From NCBI GenBank assembly GCA_035527845.1, contig DATKZT010000106.1, forward strand, positions 1-64,000: a DNA stretch of 64,000 nt. Reading direction: 5' to 3'. A model generated the notes under the pieces. It was not told the DNA's origin and ran no database searches. It saw only the letters and a program-made list of their open reading frames with translations. Shown one piece after another: positions 54,203-60,825 of this stretch; the first letter of the stretch is position 1; every line of letters begins with the position of its first letter. The DNA comes from JAUWKC01 sp035527845. GTDB taxonomy: Bacteria; Planctomycetota; Phycisphaerae; Sedimentisphaerales; Anaerobacaceae. The position numbers and the translations under genes were made by a program.

Positions 54203-55228
54203 ATGGAGTGCCCAAGGTGTCAATTTGAAAACATTCCGGGCCAGAAGACGTGCATAAGATGCGGCTCTATCCTGGATACCAGCTCGGCCGCTATAGATGT
54301 TCACCCACCGCGGATGTCGAATTGGAAAAGGCCGTTTCGGGACATGCTGAGGTGGATGCGTCAGGCAAAGTTCATACCGCAGCAAAACATCCGGTTCCAT
54401 GCTCCTGCCTGGATGAAACAGGCTTTCAGCGACAGCGTTTTGGGACTGTTTCTTTCCGTCATACCGGGGCTGGCGCATTTGGTGCAAGGTCGCTTCAAAG
54501 AAATTCGCTGGTACTTTTTGGCATGGTTGATGCTGCTTTTTGCGGGACTGTTCTTCTATCCCGGGGCTGTCGGATTCGCTATGCTTGGAGTTGCAATTGG
54601 AGTTCATGTCGGCATTGCACTGCAGTACGGCTTGTTCAAAGAGCTTCCGCGCTTGGTTGAAAGGGTCGCCGCAGCAGCCATAGGAATGGCTGTCTTGGCA
54701 CTAATCTACAGATTTCTGTTGGGTCTGCTGTTTTCCGGTCTGGTCGCCGCCTATACTCCGCTTGCCATACCGTATTATGGTATTAGCGCGGGCGACTATC
54801 TTCTGGCCAGGAGGTACTCACTCTCGCCTGAGCAGCTGACGCGTGGTTCCGTCGTTTTGATACATCCGGTGACCATCATTGCCGGCTTCGCGGAAAATAG
54901 GATAAGGAGAGACAGCCGTGTGACAGTGGGAGAAATCATCGGCCTGCCTTGTGAACTTGTCGAGATCGAAAAGGGCACGTTTGCAGTCAGTGGCGAACGG
55001 CTTGACCCGGAGATGTATCCCGTGCCCACATGGTTGCAAAACAGGCAGATTTCGGTTAGTGTGAACAGTGACTGTTACTTTGTCAGTTCCGAATATGCAG
55101 TGCGTGCCGATGGGCGGCAACTGGCGGATGTGAATATTCGCAATGCGTGCATTATCCGTGCCTCTGACATCGAAGGCCGAGCCTTCATGATATGGTATCC
55201 CTTATGGAGGCGAGGATTCTTGAGATAA
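54203..55228 (+). CDS. Zinc-ribbon membrane protein with an S26 signal-peptidase-like domain
   Basis: 341 residues. An N-terminal zinc ribbon (Cys3, Cys6, Cys17, Cys20: CPRCQFENIPGQKTCIRC); four membrane helices (about 78-100, 105-140, 155-180, 185-200); then an S26-like beta domain (AGDYLLARRYSLSPEQLTRGSVVLIHP, IIGLPCELVEIEKGTFAVSGERLDPEMYP). The SMEPT-type serine motif and the catalytic lysine of signal peptidases are not recognisable, so it may be a non-proteolytic relative. The zinc ribbon at a cytoplasmic N-terminus is unusual for this fold. Confidence 0.72.
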   Translation: MECPRCQFENIPGQKTCIRCGSILDTSSAAIDVHPPRMSNWKRPFRDMLRWMRQAKFIPQQNIRFHAPAWMKQAFSDSVLGLFLSVIPGLAHLVQGRFKEIRWYFLAWLMLLFAGLFFYPGAVGFAMLGVAIGVHVGIALQYGLFKELPRLVERVAAAAIGMAVLALIYRFLLGLLFSGLVAAYTPLAIPYYGISAGDYLLARRYSLSPEQLTRGSVVLIHPVTIIAGFAENRIRRDSRVTVGEIIGLPCELVEIEKGTFAVSGERLDPEMYPVPTWLQNRQISVSVNSDCYFVSSEYAVRADGRQLADVNIRNACIIRASDIEGRAFMIWYPLWRRGFLR

Positions 55229-55233
55229 AGTGT

Positions 55234-55989
55234 ATGGACCGGTTTTCTCAACTGGAATTTGATGAAACACTGCCTGAGCCTCGAAGGTCGCAGGGAGAGG
55301 CCATCCGTGATGCTGATTATTTTTACAGGGAGGCCCTCAGATGTTGGCTTGCCGGCGATTACGAGTTGGCTTTGCGCAACTACTCCAGAGTGCTCGAACG
55401 AAACACTACGGTTTTCGATGCATGGGCCGGACAAGTTCTCATGCTCATAGAACTCGCAGAATATCATGAGGCAAATGTATGGGCCGACAAGGCCATGGAG
55501 TTTTTTCCTGAACACCCGGAGCTTCTGGCATTGAAGGCAGTTGCCTGCGCTCGCGATGCAAAACTCGAAAAAGCGATTGGCTATTCTGACAACTCTGTAG
55601 GCAAAGACAATCCGACGCCGCGAGTTTGGCTGGCCAGGGCAGAGGTGTTTTTCGAACGTAAGAGTCCGGTCGCAGAGGACTGTATCAAGAAAGCTGTAAG
55701 CATCGCGGGCAATTTTGCACCCGTTATCAAGCTGGAGTCAGCTCGCCTGCTGCGAAAAAGAGGCTGCTATTTTGATGCGCTGGGTTATCTGAAGGACGCG
55801 GTGAAACTATTGCCCAAGTCGGCTTTGGTATGGTATGAGCTGGGCTGCTGTCAGGCGAAGCTCGGTTATTCTGAAGCGGCCGCAACATTGAAACAGAGCC
55901 TGAAACTTCGTCCGGGCTGGACAGAGCCGAGCGAAGCACTTGTTAAGCTTGAGAAACGGGGGTTCTGGGCAAGATTATTCGGAAGGTAG
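55234..55989 (+). CDS. Tetratricopeptide-repeat protein
   Basis: About 251 residues from ATG 55234; an in-frame ATG at 55204 would overlap the previous gene. At least four TPR-like units: YFYREALRCWLAGDYELALRNYSRVLERNTTVFDAWAG, MLIELAEYHEANVWADKAMEFFPEHPELLALKA, VWLARAEVFFERKSPVAEDCIKKAVSI, and YFDALGYLKDAVKLLPKSALVWYELGCCQAKLGYSEAAATLKQSLKLRPGW. No signal peptide. It probably acts as a scaffold for the neighbouring ATPases. Five nt before the PilT-like gene. Confidence 0.85.
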   Translation: MDRFSQLEFDETLPEPRRSQGEAIRDADYFYREALRCWLAGDYELALRNYSRVLERNTTVFDAWAGQVLMLIELAEYHEANVWADKAMEFFPEHPELLALKAVACARDAKLEKAIGYSDNSVGKDNPTPRVWLARAEVFFERKSPVAEDCIKKAVSIAGNFAPVIKLESARLLRKRGCYFDALGYLKDAVKLLPKSALVWYELGCCQAKLGYSEAAATLKQSLKLRPGWTEPSEALVKLEKRGFWARLFGR

Positions 55990-55993
55990 ACTT

Positions 55994-57082
55994 ATGGCAA
56001 TATCCGCAGAGATGCAGCGTATACTGGCCCTTGCTCGGCGCGAAGATGCGTCCGACATTCATATCGTGGCCGGCCTGCCCCCATTGTTCCGAATAAATGG
56101 AGAAATAGTTGTGGCAAACAGACCTCCTCTCAGTCTTGAAGACACAGCGCAATTGTGTTACAGCCTTCTGAATGAGGAACAGAGAAAGGTGTTCGAGCAG
56201 GACTGGCAGCTATGCTGCTCAATATATGAACCTGACCTTGGTCGGTTTCGCGTCTCAATATATTACCATAGGCATAACCCCGAAATGTCCATCAGACCGG
56301 TGATGGACCACATCAAGACCCGTGAAGAGCTGGGAATACCCCCGCAAGTCGAAGACCTCACTCGCATAGCCAGCGGCATGATCCTTGTAACCGGGCCTAC
56401 AGGCAGTGGTAAGACCACCACTATGAATCTCATGATTGACATCATAAACAGCGAGCGTCGCTGCAAAATAATCACCGTAGAGGATCCTGTGGAATATGTG
56501 CATAAGCAGAAGAGGGCCGTTATTGTTCAGCAGGAGCTGTACACGGATGTGAAATCATTTTCCAAAGCACTGATTCATGTCCTTCGCCAGGACCCCGATG
56601 TTATATGCGTTGGCGAGATGCGCGACCTCGAAACAACGGAGACCGCGCTTGTGGCGGCGGAAACAGGTCATTTGGTGATCGCTACCTGTCACACCCCGAA
56701 TACGGTGCAAACGGTTGACAGAATCGTTTCGATTTTTCCTGAAAACAAACAGCCGCAAATCTTCACACAGCTCGCAAGCTGCCTGCAGGGTGTTTTGGCA
56801 CAACGGCTTGTCCCTTCTACCGACAGGAAAAACCGAAGGCTTGCTACCGAGTTGCTTATAATGAATCACGCCGCAAGAAAGCATATTCGTGATCGCGAAC
56901 TCCACTTCTTGGGGAATGTCATACAAATGGGCGGTAAACAGGGCATGCATACTATGGACGATTCGCTGCTGAAGTTGTACGAAGCTGGAGACATAACCTA
57001 CGAGACCGCAATTGACAATTCATATAGTCCCGCAATCTTGCGCGACCGGATACACAAGCCAAGCATGCCGAACAATCACTAA
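55994..57082 (+). CDS. PilT-like secretion/twitching ATPase
   Basis: About 362 residues from ATG 55994 (GGAAGG upstream). GspE/PilT family: N-terminal ALARREDASDIHIVAGLPPLFRINGEI, Walker A GPTGSGKTT (134-142), Asp box ITVEDPVEY, Walker B VICVGEMRDLETTETAL, His box TGHLVIATCHTPN. It lacks the long N1 domain of GspE/PilB, so it is of the retraction (PilT) type. No pilin, PilC or pilus platform gene is in the island. The final residues (HKPSMPNNH) abut a scarred junction at about 57060 and may not be original. Confidence 0.9.
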   Translation: MAISAEMQRILALARREDASDIHIVAGLPPLFRINGEIVVANRPPLSLEDTAQLCYSLLNEEQRKVFEQDWQLCCSIYEPDLGRFRVSIYYHRHNPEMSIRPVMDHIKTREELGIPPQVEDLTRIASGMILVTGPTGSGKTTTMNLMIDIINSERRCKIITVEDPVEYVHKQKRAVIVQQELYTDVKSFSKALIHVLRQDPDVICVGEMRDLETTETALVAAETGHLVIATCHTPNTVQTVDRIVSIFPENKQPQIFTQLASCLQGVLAQRLVPSTDRKNRRLATELLIMNHAARKHIRDRELHFLGNVIQMGGKQGMHTMDDSLLKLYEAGDITYETAIDNSYSPAILRDRIHKPSMPNNH

Positions 57083-57229
57083 CAGCTCCTCTCCCATCTC
57101 CCGAAAGAACGCTTTAGGGTCGCCTTTGATCATCGCTTGCAGGTCTTGCTTTTCGGTAAGCCCTGCTTCGGACATGCCGTGTTTCTTCAGCACCATAAAC
57201 TTCTTGCCTTCGCGATCTATTCGCAGCAT
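57063..57229 (-). pseudogene. Truncated nuclease-like gene (N-terminus only)
   Basis: Starts with GGAGG plus ATG at 57229 and reads MLRIDREGKKFMVLKKHGMS then EAGLTEKQDLQAMI and FFREMGEELLVIVR. This resembles the N-terminus of PD-(D/E)xK/NucS-like proteins that begin 'MLRIDxxxKxFxxL...ITERxDLQxxI'. The coding sense stops abruptly at about 57063 where it runs into the antisense of the PilT-like gene. The catalytic domain is missing, so this is a 5' fragment. Confidence 0.6.
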
Positions 57230-57319
57230 TATTTGTCCTCCAAAACGCGTCTAATCATGTTATTGGCCAGCTGCCGCCAGACTCTGCCGGCTTCAAGAAT
57301 TACTTTCTACGTCTTCCCT
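57230..57319. other. Spacer between two gene remnants
   Basis: Short, no feature recognised apart from the ribosome-binding site of the truncated nuclease-like gene on the minus strand (TTTTGGAGGACAAAT). Confidence 0.4.
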
Positions 57320-57697
57320 CTATTTGTTCGTCTGCTTTTGGTTGTGACACCTGTGTGCTCTAAGGATGCCCCTAATACGCTTTAGTTCGTGATCGCTGAT
57401 GCCGGCTTTTGTACGAAAGGGTTGGACCGCCACCCAATGATGCACCTTGCTGACGTTAATGGGTATACCACCAGGCAAAACGAAACGCCTAAACTTGTCT
57501 CCGGCTGTCGTCAGGAATACGGTTTGAGTGATTACCAAGCCCAGCCGACCGGATCTCCTGCTGTAGACGTCCAAACATAAATAGAAGAATAGTATGGAAA
57601 TATTTTCTTCGCCCGGCAATTTGACCTTCCACCACCAGCGGTTTTTGTTCTTATAGATGCTCCTCGGCAGCCTTGTTTTGCGTGATTTGATAGCCAT
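57320..57697 (-). pseudogene. Decayed tyrosine-recombinase (integrase) gene
   Basis: The frame from 57697 begins MAIKSRKTRLPR then SIYKNKNRWWWKVKLPGEE, very like the N-terminal arm-type DNA-binding segment of phage/island tyrosine integrases ('SIYKxxxxWxxKxxxxG'). After about residue 32 the similarity ends and no catalytic Arg/His/Tyr boxes follow, so the gene is badly truncated or rearranged. Its position about 105 bp from the 3' end of the tRNA-Val is where island integrases usually lie. Confidence 0.6.
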
Positions 57698-57801
57698 TTT
57701 CTCTCCCCTTCATATAACCATTTTAGCTGAGAAAAGGTTATACGCCAAACCGGCTCTTGTGGAGTCAAAAAATAAGCCCTTATAAAATAAGGGGTCATGA
57801 A

Positions 57802-57875
57802 TGGGCGGTACAGGACTTGAACCTGTGGCCTCCTGCGTGTAAAGCAGGCGCTCTGGCCAACTGAGCTAACCGCCC
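57802..57875 (-). tRNA. tRNA-Val (UAC)
   Basis: Complete cloverleaf on the minus strand: acceptor GGGCGGT/ACCGCCC, D arm TAGCTCAGTTGG..., anticodon stem CCTGC/GCAGG with loop TTTACAC (anticodon TAC), T loop TTCAAGT, discriminator A. CCA is not encoded. Its 3' half is duplicated at 38313-38351. Confidence 0.95.
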
Positions 57876-57994
57876 GAACATCTCAAAGATAGCGATTATT
57901 GCTGCTTGCGTCAAGGTTCTCGACCGTTTATATTCTGAGTAACGCCGTGTTTTGTCGATTCGGGAAGATTTTAGGCGATAATCTGAGGTTTATC

Positions 57995-58507
57995 ATGACG
58001 GTAAATGAAGCGATTCGAAAAAGGTATTCATGCCGAGCCTATCAGGACAGACCGGCGGAAAAGGACAAGCTGGACGCCATCTTCGAAGCGGCCCGGCTGG
58101 CGCCGTCGGCCAAGAATTTGCAGGACTGGCGCTTCGTTGTGGTAACGAAGCAGGAAACTCGCCGGAAGCTCGCCGAGGCCGCCAACAACCAGAGCTTTCT
58201 CGAAAGCGCCTCGGCAATCATAGTCGCGTGCAGCAATAACGATCATGTGATGCGGTGCGGCCAGCCGATAGGACCAATAGACGTGGCCATAGCGCTGGAG
58301 CACATTGCCCTGCAGGCGACGGAGCTCGGATTGGCGACCTGCTGGGTCGGTTCTTTCTCTCCGGAGAAGGTAAGGGCTGTGCTCGATATACCGGGCGACG
58401 TGGCGGTAATCGAGCTAATGGCTGTTGGCTATCCGGCTGATGAGCAGAAGAAGCCGACACGCCTGCCATTGGAAGAGATCGTCTGCTATGACAGCTGGCG
58501 GTTTTAA
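57995..58507 (+). CDS. Nitroreductase-family protein
   Basis: About 170 residues from ATG 57995 (TGAGG upstream; the open frame begins at 57899 but the extra residues overlap the tRNA flank and are not family-like). FMN-binding family signatures: VNEAIRKRYSCRAYQDRPAEKDKLDAIFEAARLAPSAKNLQDWRFVVVT, IALQATELGLATCWVGSF, ELMAVGYPAD. Substrate unknown. It is related in fold to the gene at 36249 but only moderately similar in sequence. Confidence 0.92.
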   Translation: MTVNEAIRKRYSCRAYQDRPAEKDKLDAIFEAARLAPSAKNLQDWRFVVVTKQETRRKLAEAANNQSFLESASAIIVACSNNDHVMRCGQPIGPIDVAIALEHIALQATELGLATCWVGSFSPEKVRAVLDIPGDVAVIELMAVGYPADEQKKPTRLPLEEIVCYDSWRF

Positions 58508-58584
58508 GCCGGCTGGTCGGCCTGCTGAAAAAAACTCTGGTATTCGCCGGGCTATCTGCTAAAATGGCTATGAAACGATTTTTC

Positions 58585-58655
58585 GGGGACGTGGTGTAAC
58601 GGGAGCACGCCGCGGTCGCATCGCGGAAATGAGGGTTCGATTCCCTTCGTCTCCA
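58585..58655 (+). tRNA. tRNA-Ala (CGC)
   Basis: Acceptor GGGGACG/CGTCTCC contains the G3-U70 wobble that marks alanine tRNAs. D stem GTGT/GCAC around a short loop with GG, anticodon stem CCGCG/CGCGG with loop GTCGCAT (anticodon CGC), T arm GAGGG-TTCGATT-CCCTT, discriminator A. 71 nt, no encoded CCA. The D loop is short, but all stems pair. Confidence 0.88.
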
Positions 58656-58753
58656 TTCCTCTGCGGAGCAACTCTTACTGACTGACATCCTTGACGCAGC
58701 CGGACACTTGACGCTGCCACATAGTTCAATTCAGACAACAGGAAAATATCTCC

Positions 58754-58909
58754 ATGCTAAGCCAGGGGAAAGCAGTTCGATGTATTTGGTGGCGTGAGAT
58801 GGTTGAGTTCGCTCAGATGTTGAGGCATGACTCATTGAATACCGGCGCAATATATACCGACTATTCAGCCGAGCAGTTGGGAGAGGCCGTGGAGGGAGTG
58901 GGGTATTAA
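58754..58909 (+). pseudogene. C-terminal remnant of a tyrosine recombinase
   Basis: A 51-codon frame whose second half, MLRHDSLNTGAIYTDYSAEQL, matches the end of tyrosine integrases: a 'LRHxxxxTxxxYT' block with the nucleophilic Tyr region, followed by a short helix. The catalytic upstream boxes are missing. It lies 99 bp downstream of tRNA-Ala, so it probably marks another, older integration event. Confidence 0.55.
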
Positions 58910-58928
58910 CCTTCTAACGTTAATGCGA

Positions 58929-60209
58929 CTACTGCTCGGTCTCATCAAGCCAATGGCCAGCTTGTATGGCAAGGTCAAGCATATTGACAATGTGGTCGTA
59001 GTTCAAATCTCCAATAGGATATGTTAGTTTCAGAAAGGGGTAGGTTTGGTTATCCTCAATACCCCAGGTTTCAAGGAAATCCCAACCTGCTGAAATAAAT
59101 GTAGAAAGCATTTTCATCTCAGATGTAGTTTTGCCTATACCATGATAACCAATTAAAACCCCTGAAGTTTCCGTGTCCCAAAAACAACCAGAATCAGTGT
59201 GATAACAACTGACTAAAGTACTAAATAGTCCAAAGTTGTGCCCTCCCGAAACAGAACCAGTAGCATAGCAGTTTGAGACATTGGAGCAGAAGCCTGCTAT
59301 TAGTCCAGCGTTCCAACCTGGTCCCGAAACAGAACCGGTAGCATAGCAATTCGAAACGTCGTCGTCAAAACTTCTTCCTATCAGGCCACCGGCGTCCCGG
59401 TTTGCTGAAACAGAACTGCCAGAATAGCAATTCGTGATGACACTAGAACCGATTTCGCTACTCAATAAGCCGCTCGCTCCTATCAGGCCACCAGCGGTCG
59501 ATTCTGCTCCGTCTGCTGAAACAGAACCGCCAGAATAACAGTCTGAGATGAAGATGCTGCCACTATAAACAATATCATCGACCACACTCGCTCCTATTAG
59601 ACCACCAGCGATTCCGTCTGCAGAGACAGAACCGGCAGAATAACAGTTTGAGATGAAGATACTGCCGCCATCAGTCTCCACCCAGTTCTCTCCTATTAGA
59701 CCACCTACTCCTGAACCTCCTGAAACAGAGCCGCTGGCATAGCAGTTTGAGATGTTACCAGAGTTGTACCCAACCAAGCCGCCAACATATTCAGAATCTA
59801 TACCGCTGATTATGTTGCAGTCTTCGATAGCAAGATTTGTTATTACAGAATTAATGTCTGTTTTGCCAAATAGGCCGATGTAACAGTTGTTAGCATCCGC
59901 AGTATCAATGGTTAGATTGCTAATTGTATGATTGTTTCCATCAAAAACACCTGAATATACGGTCCCGTCTACATAAGTATTGTTCATATCTGGAGCAATG
60001 ACGGCAGTGGTATAAGTTATTCCTACAAGATTGACATCTGTTTCGAGACGTGTGTAATCATCCCAGTAATTAGGATCCGCAGTAAAATCGTTGAAATCAG
60101 CCAAGGACCCGATCAGCCAGGGGTCGGCCTCTGTGCCGCTACCGGAAAGGCCGTAAACATTTACAGAAAAAACAGCCAGGCTTAGCAAAAACACGTAAAT
60201 TTTACACAT
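58929..60209 (-). CDS. Secreted GLUG-repeat protein with a C-terminal dockerin-like half
   Basis: 426 residues: signal peptide (FLLSLAVFSVNVYG), then GSGTEADPWLIGSLADFNDF, the opening of many planctomycete surface proteins. Six or so GLUG repeats follow (VGGLVGYNSGNISNCYASGSVSGG type), forming a beta-solenoid. The C-terminus, IGDLNYDHIVNMLDLAIQAGHW, is a single calcium-binding dockerin-type repeat. Probably displayed at or released from the cell surface. No start ambiguity. GC is visibly lower than its neighbours. Confidence 0.9.
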   Translation of the reverse strand: MCKIYVFLLSLAVFSVNVYGLSGSGTEADPWLIGSLADFNDFTADPNYWDDYTRLETDVNLVGITYTTAVIAPDMNNTYVDGTVYSGVFDGNNHTISNLTIDTADANNCYIGLFGKTDINSVITNLAIEDCNIISGIDSEYVGGLVGYNSGNISNCYASGSVSGGSGVGGLIGENWVETDGGSIFISNCYSAGSVSADGIAGGLIGASVVDDIVYSGSIFISDCYSGGSVSADGAESTAGGLIGASGLLSSEIGSSVITNCYSGSSVSANRDAGGLIGRSFDDDVSNCYATGSVSGPGWNAGLIAGFCSNVSNCYATGSVSGGHNFGLFSTLVSCYHTDSGCFWDTETSGVLIGYHGIGKTTSEMKMLSTFISAGWDFLETWGIEDNQTYPFLKLTYPIGDLNYDHIVNMLDLAIQAGHWLDETEQ

Positions 60210-60825
60210 AATACCATACTCCTATACAGGTGGTTGGGGTTATTTTGCCCGTTCTCAATAACGATCCAGTATTTCTGTTTTGTTACATACTTCTCAGCGG
60301 ATTATTTCAGCCGCCGTTAATTTGATTCTCGCTGAACGTACTGACACTGTTTTACAACAGAATATCCAATTTGTCACAAGAATGAAACACATGTACCTAC
60401 CTGTGCCCATATCACAACTGACTATAGGCAAAACCATACTACATTTTGTATTGTCCTTTTGTCAACAAAAATCTGCCTGTCTTTGACTGCTCGGGAACGC
60501 TGTCTTGAGGCCAAGAACTGATGCTTTCTGGACTGGCAGGAGCATGTTTGGTTTACGGCAAAACCCAAGGCGACCGGATATGATGACGTAAGTGCAGTAT
60601 TTTGAGGGACGTATATATTCTGCGGGTTTTGGGGTTTTCTTTTTGAGGTTTTTGGGCGCGGCGGTAAAATAGACCAGCGGTGCAACAAAGGATTCAGGGC
60701 CGAGCAGGGGCTGTGGACCGCCTTGATTGAGATTCATGGATGAGCCGGATTGGCGGGCATCGCGCACTGTCGGCTGTGGGCCGGCAAAAGCCGTTTGTCG
60801 TAAAAGTCAATAAAGGGAAAGAAAA
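60210..60825. other. Intergenic region, no gene recognised
   Basis: About 600 bp between the divergent GLUG gene and the channel-fusion gene, so it should hold both promoters. A/T-rich near 60250-60470. Short overlapping open frames on both strands are not protein-like. No tRNA or strong palindrome was found. Confidence 0.5.

Larger units (their letters stand above)
38313..57840. mobile_element. Putative tRNA-Val-targeted integrative island
   Basis: Direct repeats of 39 nt bound about 19.5 kb. One is part of an intact tRNA-Val; the other is a tRNA fragment at the far end on its 3' side. A remnant with an integrase-like N-terminus lies beside the intact tRNA. Every intact cargo gene is on the plus strand, and the flanking genes are not related to the cargo. 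No transfer, replication or phage structural genes were seen, so it is now probably immobile. Boundaries at the base level depend on the crossover within the 39-nt repeat. Confidence 0.75.

Noticed and set aside
36249..58507. The two nitroreductase genes as duplicated island ends
   Set aside because: They are opposite in strand and only moderately similar, so they do not look like a recent duplication; the tRNA repeat defines the ends better.
58218..58688. 156-codon minus-strand frame
   Set aside because: Antisense of the nitroreductase gene and of the tRNA-Ala; not protein-like.
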